Below are positions 17,152-26,104 of a DNA stretch of 64,000 nucleotides, in pieces. Source of the stretch: a bacterium. Its GTDB lineage: Bacteria; Auribacterota; Auribacteria; Auribacterales; Auribacteraceae. Location of the stretch: assembly GCA_024233545.1 (NCBI GenBank), contig JACKPL010000006.1, forward strand, positions 98,560 through 162,559, written 5' to 3'. The notes under the pieces were generated by a model. That model was not told the origin of the DNA. It made no database searches and saw only the letters and a program-made list of their open reading frames with translations. The number at the start of each line of letters is the position of its first letter. Positions within the stretch are counted from its first letter, which is position 1. The translations under genes were made by a program, and so were the position numbers.

Positions 17152-18446
17152 TTACTCTTCTATTCGAATTACCAATGTTTTATCTTTAACGACCGGCAAA
17201 TTGTCAATCTGCTCTAAAGCCGCCCGCATTGCTTTTTTCTCGCGCATGATGCGTAAAACGACGATCACCGACACGACATCGCCCACACGGCGTTCTTTTG
17301 CAGAACATCGGAAATACTTATCTTACATCTCCCGAGAATTCCCGCAATTTCAGCAAGAACACCTGGCTGGTCTATTACAGTAAACCGGAAATAATACCGG
17401 CTTTCAATATCGGAAATATCGGTCACCTTTACCGTTTGACGAGGCCGGGTAAAATCTTTGCGTTGCGCAAGGGTATCATTGACCATTGCCCGAGCAATGT
17501 CGACTACATCAGCTAAAACGGCGCTTGCGGTTGGCAATTCACCGGCGCCTCTTCCATAAAACATCGTGCTTCCGACGACATCCCCCTTAACAAATATGCC
17601 ATTGTAAGAATCCATGACGGAACCGAGCAGATGACTATCGGGAATGAGTGTCGGATGAATTCGCAACTGAACTTGCCCATTATAGTTTTTATATATAGCA
17701 AGCAGTTTAATGACATATCCAAATTTTTCAGCATAATCAATGTCTATTTCTGATATTTTTCGGATCCCTTCAATGTAACAGTCTTCCATGGAAAAAATGG
17801 TTGATGATGCAAGTGACCCAAGGATAACCAACTTGTGTGCAGAATCAATACCGTCTACATCAAGCGTTGGATCAGCTTCAGCGTATCCGAGTTCCTGAGC
17901 TTGTTTAAGGGCTTGGGCAAACGATATCTTTTCTCGAGCCATTTTGGTAAAAATGTAATTTGCCGTCCCGTTGATGATACCGTGAATACTCTCGATTCGG
18001 TTTGCAACGAATGATTCCCGCACAACTTTAATAATCGGTATGCCGCCCGCAACAGCCGCCTCAAAAGCAATGGTTCCATCGCTTTTTTCTTCTTTTTCGA
18101 AAAGTTCTTTTCCATGTTCAGCAAGCAATGCTTTGTTTGCCGTAACAACCGATTTGCCGTTTTTAAGCGCACGCACAATAAACTCTTTCGCTATGCCGCA
18201 CCCGCCGACTAGTTCTATGACAATATCAACTTCCGGGTCGTCAACAATCTTAAACCCATCGGTTGTTAAACGTTCAGCAGAAACAGCAATTCCGCGATCT
18301 CTTACAATATCAATGTCAGCAACCCATTTCAAATCAACAGGGACGCCTATCCGATCCTGAAACAGTTCCTTATTATTTTCAAGAGTCTTCACCACCCCTG
18401 TTCCGATAGTACCGAATCCGATTACACCAACCGTTATTTTTTTCAT
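17152..18446 (-). CDS. hom: Homoserine dehydrogenase, frameshifted near the C-terminus
   Basis: Converts aspartate semialdehyde to homoserine with NAD(P)H. The coding frame shows the Rossmann motif VGVIGFGTIGTGVV, the VVTANKALLA segment, EAAVAGGIPIIK, INGTANYI and DPTLDVDGIDSAHKL. The ATG at 18446 has a GGGAGA site just upstream and is preferred over 18482. The original frame hits a TGA at 17265-17267, inside the ACT domain. One base is missing in an A-run (plus strand T-run 17296-17299). Adding it gives ERRVGDVVSVIVVLRIMR and onward to IRIEE and a TAA at 17152-17154, a full 431-residue enzyme. An essential pathway gene being broken this way suggests sequence error. It is the first gene of the hom-lysC-cimA-valS operon. 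Confidence 0.9.
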
Positions 18447-18709
18447 TGTCTCTCCCATTTTCAAGACGCTGGCGATTACCAAAACCGTTCTATTGTATCA
18501 TGAAAGCAAAGGTACTTATCATATAATGAACTGCTGGTTTTATCAAGTTTTTTCCGTACATTTAAAACATTATAGAGAACATGCCATTTTAGTGTTCATT
18601 ACGGTAATTTTTGACACATGCTGTTATTACGGAATATTTTTTAGAGATACCCAAAGGTTTGATTCGACTGTAAGCTTAATTTTCAGAGTATTTACATTGA
18701 TTATATAAC

Positions 18710-18787
<78 letters not shown>

Positions 18788-18927
18788 ACCGAATTTTTAA
18801 TCAAGGAAGGTAATAATACCATTTTTTTTATGTACATCAAGTGTTTTCACACCGAATATCGCTACTGCAATAAAACTTATCGGAATTGAGTGATAAATAT
18901 ATCCCTGTCATATTTTTATAAAAAAGC

Positions 18928-19308
18928 TTAAAACCCTGCATTAGAAAAATGCTGTTTATCATTGTAAATATCCTGTTGTAAACCTATAAGGCGTTCTCTA
19001 ATACCACGGAGCAAAAAGAATTTATCATCGTGTTTTTTAATATCGGAAACACCTTCTTTTTTGAGATGAAGCTGACGGCGAGCTCCCTGAATCGTAAAGT
19101 GTTGTTCATACAACATTTGCTTGATATTTAAAATTACTTCTATGTCTTTTCTTTGATATGCTCGGCGCCCTGTTTTCGTTTTTTTAGGTTTTAATTCATT
19201 AAATTCATTCTCCCAAAACCGCAAAACATGTGGTTCTAAACCTGTTAGAGCGCTCACTTCGCCAATATTAAAGTAAAGTTTATTAGGAATTTCAACCATT
19301 CTGAACAT
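18928..19308 (-). CDS. MerR-family transcriptional regulator
   Basis: A 126-residue protein. The winged HTH occupies residues about 10-80: YFNIGEVSALTGLEPHVLRF (recognition region), then the wing GRRAYQRKDIEVIL and the helix KQMLYEQHFTIQGARRQL. The remaining tail (KKEGVSDIKKHDDKFF and onward) is short, with no cysteine pair or drug-binding domain, so the effector is unknown. This kind of small MerR protein is common and its targets are not obvious from context. An alternative start is the ATG at 19299 (MVEIPNKLYF). It lies between tRNA-Pro and tRNA-Arg genes. Confidence 0.88.
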   Translation of the reverse strand: MFRMVEIPNKLYFNIGEVSALTGLEPHVLRFWENEFNELKPKKTKTGRRAYQRKDIEVILNIKQMLYEQHFTIQGARRQLHLKKEGVSDIKKHDDKFFLLRGIRERLIGLQQDIYNDKQHFSNAGF

Positions 19309-19359
19309 CTTTCTATTGTTTTAATCAATTTTGCGACTGTATTCTTTCAAAAAATAAAG

Positions 19360-19433
19360 TGGGCGATACGGGATTCGAACCCATGACCTCTGGTTCCGGA
19401 GACCAGCGCTCTATCCATCTGAGCTAACCGCCC
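19360..19433 (-). tRNA. tRNA-Arg (anticodon CCG)
   Basis: A 74-nt minus-strand cloverleaf: acceptor GGGCGGT/ATCGCCC, D-arm GCTC/GAGC, anticodon stem CTGGT/ACCAG with loop CTCCGGA, T-arm ATGGG/CCCGT with TTCGAAT, discriminator A. The anticodon CCG reads CGG arginine codons. The following bases are CTT, so CCA is not encoded and must be added after transcription, unlike the nearby tRNA-Pro. Confidence 0.95.
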
Positions 19434-19495
19434 ACAATACTTTGTTATTGTATACCTCTTTTAGAAAACAATTCAAGGCGAAAGGACTAAAAATT

Positions 19496-20524
19496 TTATT
19501 TCGTAATACCTATTCTGTTTAACGGCCAATAAATAAAAAAAGATTTCCCCCGCAGGTTTTCGTGCGGCACAAATCCCCAAAACCGGCTGTCTTTACTGCT
19601 TGCACTGTTATCTCCGAGAACAAAATAAGAATTTTCCGGTACAACGATAGGCTTTCCTCTTTCGCCGAACGGCCCTTCATTCAGATAGGGAATAAAACGG
19701 AAAACCTCAGGGTCATCGAGTATCTTGCCGTTAACAAGCACGACTCCTTCATCGGGTTCAATCGGGCCGCTACGCAGTGTACGCCGTGTCGTTGAACATT
19801 CCCCTTCGATATACACTTTACCATCGGGATCATACACCTTGCGCGCATTTCGTATAAAGCTCATCTTGCCTATTGCCTCGCTCCATGCGAATAATGATTC
19901 CCTCCGTAAACCGCGAATTTCTATCGTATCGCCGGGAAGCCCGACAAGCCGTTTAATAAAATCTTTTTTTTGCTCTTCTTTATCAAGAAGCGCAATATCC
20001 CATGTGCTGAATACTACAATATCTCCCCGCTTCGGTTTTCTCAGAGCCGGCAACTGGATATATGGCAACCGAATATCCGTAAGAATAATTTTCGTGGGGC
20101 TTTTTGCGCCGTAGATAAATTTATTCACAAAAATTCGATCCCCAGTTCCATAATACTGAGCTCCGTGAAGAGTGGGTTGCATAGACCCTGTAGGGATTTT
20201 AAACGCTTCCACAATAAAAACTCTGACTATAAGCGCAAGAATGCCCGCTACGATAAGCGCTTCAGCATATTCGTGTATGATTGATTTTCGATACAGCTTA
20301 ATACGTTTGTCTATCGATTCGGATAATGAATAACAGTGCTTTTCAAGTTGATAATAGTCTTCTTCAGTACGTATAATGTCTTCAAGTTTGGCAATATCAT
20401 TATGAATTAGTTCGAGAACATTTTGCGGAATTTTTTTGCGGTACCGGTGAACAACTTTTTTGGTTTCTTTAAGGCTTTTTGTAACGTGCCGCCTCAACCG
20501 TTTAATTTGATTTTGATTATTCAT
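19496..20524 (-). CDS. lepB: Signal peptidase I
   Basis: A 342-residue membrane-anchored serine protease that removes signal peptides from Sec- and Tat-exported proteins. Residues about 1-80 are a basic, charged, coiled-coil-like extension before the single clear transmembrane segment (ALIVAGILALIVRVFIVEA, about 89-107). The catalytic serine is in FKIPTGSMQPTL (Ser about 117), the catalytic lysine in DFIKRLVGLPGD (about 190), and the C-terminal box is LGDNSASSKDSRFWGFV. The N-terminal extension is longer than in E. coli LepB, which has two transmembrane segments. It lies 25 bp after lepA on the same strand, the classical lepA-lepB arrangement, so the two are probably cotranscribed. Confidence 0.95.
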   Translation of the reverse strand: MNNQNQIKRLRRHVTKSLKETKKVVHRYRKKIPQNVLELIHNDIAKLEDIIRTEEDYYQLEKHCYSLSESIDKRIKLYRKSIIHEYAEALIVAGILALIVRVFIVEAFKIPTGSMQPTLHGAQYYGTGDRIFVNKFIYGAKSPTKIILTDIRLPYIQLPALRKPKRGDIVVFSTWDIALLDKEEQKKDFIKRLVGLPGDTIEIRGLRRESLFAWSEAIGKMSFIRNARKVYDPDGKVYIEGECSTTRRTLRSGPIEPDEGVVLVNGKILDDPEVFRFIPYLNEGPFGERGKPIVVPENSYFVLGDNSASSKDSRFWGFVPHENLRGKSFFIYWPLNRIGITK

Positions 20525-20549
20525 TATACAAACTTTTCTTTTCGGGGTG

Positions 20550-22355
20550 TTAATCCATCTTTAAAATTGAGATAAATGCCTTCTGCGGAATCTGCACTTT
20601 CCCGATGGCCTTCATGCGTTTTTTACCCTCTTTTTGTTTTTCCCATAATTTGCGTTTTCGGGTTATATCGCCGCCATAACATTTTGCAGTAACGTTCTTT
20701 TTCATCGCTGTAATTGTTTCTCGAGCAATAATATTATTTCCGATTGCCGCTTGGATAGGGATTTGAAATAAGTGGCGCGGAATAACTTCTTTGAGTTTTT
20801 CGGCTACCTGCCTGCCTCGCGCATACGCTTTATCTTTATGAACAATAAAGGAAAATGCATCGACTATTTCTGCATTAACCAGAATATCGACTTTGACAAC
20901 ATCTGATTGGCGATATCCTATAAATTCATAATCCATAGATGCATAACCGCGCGTAATAGATTTCAATTTATCATAAAAATCGATAATGACTTCTGCCAAC
21001 GGCATATCAAAAGTAAGCATAACCCTGCCGTTATCTATCGTCTCGGTATTACTGCACTCTCCCCTTCGGTCACGTGCAAGCGCCATAACACTGCCGATAG
21101 AATCATTCGGACAGATAATCGTTACATGGATATACGGTTCTTCTATGGAAGAAATCACCGTCGTATTAGGGAAATGAACCGGATTATCAATATCTTTTAC
21201 GTCGCCGTTGGTAAATGTAACACGATAAATGACGCTCGGAGACGTTGCCACTAAATCAATGTCATACTCACGCACTAATCGTTCCTGAATAATCTCCATA
21301 TGCAGTAAACCAAGAAACCCGCACCGAAACCCGAAACCTAACGCAATTGAACTTTCCGGTTCATAGTGAAATGAAGAATCGTTAAGCTGTAGCTTTTCAA
21401 GCGCATCCTTAAGAAGTTCATAATCGTTTGTATCCACAGGATACATACCGGAAAACACCATAGGGTTTACTGTTTGAAATCCCGGTAATGCTTTCTTAGC
21501 CGGCATTTTATCGTCGGTTATGGTATCGCCGATGGCTATATCGCGCGGGTCTTTAATATTGGCGATGACATACCCTACTTCGCCATCGGTCAGAAGCCCG
21601 ACAGGAGTACTTTTCGGCTTAAATACGCCGACTTCCATAACTTCAAATACCGTATCGCGTTTCATCATGCGGATTTGCATTCCCTTGCGAAGCGTGCCGC
21701 TGAATAAACGAATGTACACTATTACGCCGCGATATTTATCGTATGAAGAATCAAATATCAATGCGCGCAAACGAGTTTCATCTGTATCGTCGCTGGGAGG
21801 CGGCACGAGGTGGACAAGAGCATCGAACACCTCTTCAATGCCCTGCCCGGTTTTTGCACTTACAAGAATTGCTTCATCGCCTGAAATACCGATAATATCT
21901 TCAAGCTGGCGCTTAACATCGGACACTCTGGCAACCGGCAAATCTATTTTATTGATAATCGGAATAATTTCTAAGTCGTTTTCAAGTGCGAGATGGACAT
22001 TTGCCACAGTTTGCGCCTCAACGCCCTGCGACGCATCGATAAGCAATAACGCCCCTTCACATGCCGCAAGGCTTCGGGACACCTCATAGGAAAAATCAAC
22101 ATGCCCCGGTGTATCGATAAGGTTAAGAATATATGTTTCACCGTCAGGCGCGTTATAATTGATACGTACTGCACGGGCTTTTATGGTAATGCCCCGTTCA
22201 CGCTCTAAATCCATATCATCTAATACTTGATCGCGAAATTCACGTTCGGAAATTGTTTTCGTATACAACAACAACCTATCGGCAAGAGTGGATTTGCCGT
22301 GGTCTATATGCGCTATGATGGAAAAGTTCCTGATATTTTGCTTATTTACGCCCAT
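20550..22355 (-). CDS. lepA: Elongation factor 4 (LepA)
   Basis: A 601-residue translational GTPase that binds the ribosome and back-translocates or relieves stalled ribosomes. G-domain motifs: AHIDHGKSTLADRLL (G1), ERERGITIKA (G2), DTPGHVDF (G3), NKIDLP (G4). The C-terminal LepA-specific domain runs through CYGGDITRKRKLWEKQKEGK and ends ISILKMD. Length matches the family. It is followed by lepB at a 25-bp distance on the minus strand. Confidence 0.98.
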   Translation of the reverse strand: MGVNKQNIRNFSIIAHIDHGKSTLADRLLLYTKTISEREFRDQVLDDMDLERERGITIKARAVRINYNAPDGETYILNLIDTPGHVDFSYEVSRSLAACEGALLLIDASQGVEAQTVANVHLALENDLEIIPIINKIDLPVARVSDVKRQLEDIIGISGDEAILVSAKTGQGIEEVFDALVHLVPPPSDDTDETRLRALIFDSSYDKYRGVIVYIRLFSGTLRKGMQIRMMKRDTVFEVMEVGVFKPKSTPVGLLTDGEVGYVIANIKDPRDIAIGDTITDDKMPAKKALPGFQTVNPMVFSGMYPVDTNDYELLKDALEKLQLNDSSFHYEPESSIALGFGFRCGFLGLLHMEIIQERLVREYDIDLVATSPSVIYRVTFTNGDVKDIDNPVHFPNTTVISSIEEPYIHVTIICPNDSIGSVMALARDRRGECSNTETIDNGRVMLTFDMPLAEVIIDFYDKLKSITRGYASMDYEFIGYRQSDVVKVDILVNAEIVDAFSFIVHKDKAYARGRQVAEKLKEVIPRHLFQIPIQAAIGNNIIARETITAMKKNVTAKCYGGDITRKRKLWEKQKEGKKRMKAIGKVQIPQKAFISILKMD

Positions 22356-22457
22356 GTTTTAATCAACTCATAAGTATTTTTAATAGTAAGGGTATGAAAT
22401 GTATCAGTTTTCAGGGTAATAAATCAAGCGTTTCCTGAAACAAACTATGCGATCTAT

Positions 22458-22502
22458 AAAAAAAACAAAAAAATTCGGGGCATATAATGCTATGCCCCGA
22501 AT
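22458..22502 (-). terminator. Rho-independent terminator after the PEP-CTERM gene
   Basis: On the minus strand an 11-bp perfect stem (ATTCGGGGCAT, arms at 22473-22483 and 22492-22502) with an 8-nt loop is followed by T7 G T9 (22458-22473 region on the plus strand reads A-rich). This is a textbook intrinsic terminator 28 bp after the stop of the secreted PEP-CTERM protein. Confidence 0.9.
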
Positions 22503-22529
22503 AATACGCTCCGCTCACGAAAGGGTATA

Positions 22530-23306
22530 TTAAAAATTTTTAAAATAGCGTTTAAAATACATTGCACCAGCCAAAAACAAGAGAACAACGCTTGGTTCCG
22601 GTACGGTAGTGTTGCCTGCCTGCGGTGTTGGGGTTGCAAATAACTCCCAGTCGCTTAATTGATCCGTATCAATGGGAGTAATTTGATCTCTTCCCAATGA
22701 ATTGCCTTGAGCAGTACCAGCCAAAATAGAGACCTGTGAAGGATTCGTCGGCGGCGGCCCTGCAGGCGGATTGAGTACAAAATAACCGTCAACATCTAAC
22801 TGCTGAGTATTCACTGACGTTCCATCAGTTCGCCCATACAGAACGGAATCGATAATATCGCCGTCAAGTTTTATTCTCACTCCGCGTGTCGAGGTATTAA
22901 CAGAACCAACGCCTCGTCGTAAAAACGGTATATCGCTCACTACATAATCGGCATAGATAAAATCTCCACCGATCCCAAGATTATCAGCCGTATTGCTTAT
23001 AAGGAAATATTCTCCCGGCGCTATGATATGAGAACCCGAGATATTGTATGACAACGCCGTACCGCCTTGCCATACCGTCGAACTTGATATTTCAACGGTA
23101 AGCAGGGTAGCCGATAAATCTATTGATTCAGTCGTAGATAAATTGCGCAATTCAAGCCATTGCCCTGTATCGCCGGCGCCGCCGTCATCAGTGAAATAAA
23201 ACAATTCGTTAATGACAAGCGATGTTGATGCCGCATACAAATTCACAGACACTGAAAAAAACAAAATTGCAAGTATTTTTGTCGCTATTATTTTTTTACC
23301 CAACAT
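22530..23306 (-). CDS. Secreted lamin-tail-domain protein with PEP-CTERM signal
   Basis: A 258-residue protein from the preferred ATG at 23306, which has AGGAGG 11 bp upstream; an ORF reaches to 23363 but lacks such a site. Residues about 1-25 are a signal peptide (LGKKIIATKILAILFFSVSV). The body opens with VINELFYFTDDGGAGDTGQW and has the LELRNLS... and PGEYFLISN pattern of a lamin-tail (LTD) beta-sandwich. The C-terminus is VPEPSVVLLFLAGAMYFKRY and a basic end, the PEP-CTERM pattern of motif, hydrophobic segment and arginine/lysine tail. Such tails are cut by exosortase, which is not encoded in the window. Its role is probably extracellular; no more specific function can be assigned. Confidence 0.85.
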   Translation of the reverse strand: MLGKKIIATKILAILFFSVSVNLYAASTSLVINELFYFTDDGGAGDTGQWLELRNLSTTESIDLSATLLTVEISSSTVWQGGTALSYNISGSHIIAPGEYFLISNTADNLGIGGDFIYADYVVSDIPFLRRGVGSVNTSTRGVRIKLDGDIIDSVLYGRTDGTSVNTQQLDVDGYFVLNPPAGPPPTNPSQVSILAGTAQGNSLGRDQITPIDTDQLSDWELFATPTPQAGNTTVPEPSVVLLFLAGAMYFKRYFKNF

Positions 23307-23611
23307 CTTGTAACGTGCCTCCTGGCGGTGAATTGTGATTGCATTTTGCTTACAATGTAACACACATTGAGCAAAATTTCAAGTTATCGGGCAGATAATT
23401 GTGCATTAAACTACATTTTTATAACAGTTCCGTCTATAAAAAATTACATTTTATTTGTAAAAATCGCTTTTTGTATAAATTTCGCCTTGTAAAAAAAGCC
23501 TTTGTCATACTACTGTAGTACCATTGCGCTAACTATAATAAATTCCGACATATAATTATGGTTATTTAAATTGTCTTTCATTCTATTATATCGGCAATCA
23601 TAAGGAAACAC
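23307..23611. other. Divergent intergenic region with a 13-bp palindrome
   Basis: A 305-bp AT-rich gap between divergent starts, the PEP-CTERM protein gene (minus) and the TMTC-like gene (plus). It holds a palindrome TACTACTGTAGTA at 23508-23520, which could be a regulator site, and a TATAAT at 23534-23539 whose -35 partner is too far. AGGAAAC is near the plus-strand start. Nothing else can be supported. Confidence 0.45.
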
Positions 23612-25834
23612 ATGATGCGCTATGCAAAACTTATTACCTTCAGTTTATTGAGTTTATCCATTCTTCTCGGATGGGCCAATACTCTTGACAATGCATATGT
23701 ATACGATGATGTATCGGTTATAGAGAAAAGCCGGCACATACGCGACTTACGCAATATTCCCGACCTATTGAGCCGCGATAAGTATTTTGCTCGAAGCGGA
23801 ATAGCAAAATACCGCAGATACGGCGAGGGCAGTTACCGCCCTATTGTCACGTTAAGTTATTTTCTTGACTGTCAGCTTATAGGAATAAGCCCTGCAGGTT
23901 CGCATGCGATAAATGTGGTTTATCATGGGCTTTATGTCGCTTTATTGTATCATCTTCTCATGCTTTTGTGTGGAAGAGGCTCGCTTGCATTTTTATCCGC
24001 GTTGTTTTTTGCTGTTCATCCTATCAACTCTGAAGCAATCAACGCTATCGCTTTCAGAGAAGATATTCTTTGCGGAATTTTTATATGCCTATCTCTTATT
24101 TCCTATCATCATTTTTTTAAAAGCGGCAGAAAAGATGTTAGGCGTCTTGGATTTACTCTATTTTACTTCCTTCTTGCTTGTTTTAGCAAAGAAAACGGAG
24201 CTATCGGCGGTTTGCTGATTTTTGCTTATAACTTCTTCTTTTATACGCCGCCGGCAAGTTCGGGAGAAAAACCGTTTATTGCTCATCTCAAACGGTTTCG
24301 TGCCGTCTATATTTCTTTTGGAGTTGCCACTATTCTATATGCAGTCATTCGGTTCAAAATTTTTGATTATTCAGAAACTATAACTACACCGGCATTTACC
24401 TTTCAAGAAATTGCAACACGTTTCACTCGATTTATAAACGCCATTCTGTATTATTCACGCCTGATAGCGGTACCGGATCATTTGCGCCCGGCATACGACA
24501 CTCATTTTCTCCATTCTCCCGTAACACTGCTCGTAAGCATTCCATTCACTACATTGATTATTACACTGATCGTAAAGAATAAAACCGCCCACCCTACAAT
24601 AAGTTTCATGCTCACATGGTTTTTGATAGCATTGTTGCCGGTATCAGGTTTAATCTTCTTACAGCATCCTATCGCTGAACGGTATTTGTATTTTCCGTGT
24701 ATCGGCATTTTGTTTCCAATCGTGTATTTTATCCAGAGAACACTAAATGAAAAATGGATACGAGCACTATACTTTTTCTGCATAATGACTTTACTTCTTT
24801 TCCGAAGCATAGCGCAAAATACTGTATGGAATACAGAATTCTCGTTGTGGGACTACGCAGTAAAATATTCTCAAAACAATTACAATACGTGCGCTAACTA
24901 CGCAGTGGTATTATCTGAAGCTGGGCGAATACAAGAAGCAATCCTCTACTACAAAAAAGCTCTTGCTATCGACAACAGAGCGCAATCACATTACAACCTC
25001 GGCAATGCATATAACCAGCTTGGGCTAAAGTCAAAGGCCGAAGAAGAATTTCGCACAAGCATAAAACTTGATCCGAATTATTCTGAAGCGCACAACAACC
25101 TTGCCAAACTGCTTGCAGAAAAAGGAAAATACCATGAAGCGATCAACTGTTTAGAAAAGGCCATAGGGTTAAATCCATATAATCCTCAGGCTTTCAACAA
25201 TTTAGGAGGCTGTTTAAATAATCTCAAACAGTATGATAAAGGAATAAAAGCCCTTTTACGGGCAATTGAATTGAACCCTGATTATATCAATGCGTATTTT
25301 AACCTCGCATCAGCGTATTACATGACCAAAGACTACCTTAATGCCGAACACGCCTTGCGGTGGATTATCTCAAAAGAACCAGACAATAAACGAGCGCTCA
25401 GTTTTCTTCAATCTCTCCTTGATGAAAGAAAGAACGCGGGCATACCGAAAAACAATGTTCAAACTTTACCTGAAACCTCAACACCGCCCGAACAACAAAG
25501 TCCCAACCCAACTAAAAAAACTGTTCCGGTTGTTGAATTCGATAGTTCAATCGTTCCCCGCTCTTTATCGCCGCTTGAGGAACTCTTATCATCAGGCGAC
25601 GAACTCATGGAATCGGGCAAATACGCTGAAGCATTAAAGTTTTACCGCAAAGCTGTTAAAGCAGATGCTCAAAGCGCGAAAGCCTTTTTTAAAATTTCTG
25701 AATGCTATATCAAACTTGAATCTTTAGAGCTTGCCCACCAAATGCTTACAAAAACACTTTCTCTTGATCCCGATTATCCGAATGCCGGCGATCAGCTACT
25801 GGCAGTTGAGAAACAGTTAAGGAAAGATAAATAA
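23612..25834 (+). CDS. TMTC-like membrane protein with C-terminal TPR repeats
   Basis: A 740-residue protein. Residues about 1-415 hold some ten to eleven transmembrane helices; the first loop has NAYVYDDVSVI and then YRPIVTLSYFLDCQLIGI, and HPINSEAINAIAFREDI follows, the pattern of TMTC/DUF1736-type GT-C O-mannosyltransferases. Residues about 430-610 are five TPR units (for example AHNNLAKLLAEKGKYHEAIN, AYFNLASAYYMTKDYLNAEH). A proline-rich linker (about 615-650) leads to two more TPRs at the end. Bacterial homologues with this layout are plausible protein O-glycosyltransferases, with the TPRs recognising partners. The sugar and substrate are unknown. The gene lies next to a PEP-CTERM protein gene on the opposite strand. 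Confidence 0.78.
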   Translation: MMRYAKLITFSLLSLSILLGWANTLDNAYVYDDVSVIEKSRHIRDLRNIPDLLSRDKYFARSGIAKYRRYGEGSYRPIVTLSYFLDCQLIGISPAGSHAINVVYHGLYVALLYHLLMLLCGRGSLAFLSALFFAVHPINSEAINAIAFREDILCGIFICLSLISYHHFFKSGRKDVRRLGFTLFYFLLACFSKENGAIGGLLIFAYNFFFYTPPASSGEKPFIAHLKRFRAVYISFGVATILYAVIRFKIFDYSETITTPAFTFQEIATRFTRFINAILYYSRLIAVPDHLRPAYDTHFLHSPVTLLVSIPFTTLIITLIVKNKTAHPTISFMLTWFLIALLPVSGLIFLQHPIAERYLYFPCIGILFPIVYFIQRTLNEKWIRALYFFCIMTLLLFRSIAQNTVWNTEFSLWDYAVKYSQNNYNTCANYAVVLSEAGRIQEAILYYKKALAIDNRAQSHYNLGNAYNQLGLKSKAEEEFRTSIKLDPNYSEAHNNLAKLLAEKGKYHEAINCLEKAIGLNPYNPQAFNNLGGCLNNLKQYDKGIKALLRAIELNPDYINAYFNLASAYYMTKDYLNAEHALRWIISKEPDNKRALSFLQSLLDERKNAGIPKNNVQTLPETSTPPEQQSPNPTKKTVPVVEFDSSIVPRSLSPLEELLSSGDELMESGKYAEALKFYRKAVKADAQSAKAFFKISECYIKLESLELAHQMLTKTLSLDPDYPNAGDQLLAVEKQLRKDK

Positions 25835-25860
25835 AGAGCGAAGGATTTAATTGTTTCGGA

Positions 25861-25958
25861 ATTAGGGCGGCCTTTTATACAAGGCCTGAACGGTTCCATT
25901 GAGCAAATATCATCTTTTTAAAGAAAACTGAGAGACTTTCTATGCCAGCCGCCCTAAT
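25861..25958. repeat. 98-bp element with 11-bp terminal inverted repeats
   Basis: ATTAGGGCGGC (25861-25871) and its exact reverse complement GCCGCCCTAAT (25948-25958) bound about 76 bp. Inside lies a smaller hairpin, GGCCTT...AAGGCC (25869-25886). The layout suits either a structured RNA or terminator between convergent genes, or a very small mobile element. I see no target-site duplication and no second copy that I could recognise. Confidence 0.5.
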
Positions 25959-26104
25959 AAAAAACTCTTTCCAAATCCAGTTAGTTATGTCGGCATTAAA
26001 AAAGAAACATTTACATGATTTTTCGGTTTTTTTTCGCGTAGTATCGATTATGTTTGTGAAAAGACATTGAAGGACAAAAAAAGGCAAGCCTCACAATAAA
26101 AAAA

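Noticed and set aside
18493..18708. A 71-codon frame between hom and tRNA-Pro
   Set aside because: No recognisable motif, no ribosome site, hydrophobic and codon-poor; probably chance in an AT-rich gap.
25875..26087. A 70-codon minus-strand frame between the TPR gene and the Wzc-like gene
   Set aside because: It spans the 98-bp inverted-repeat element and has no family motif; likely chance.
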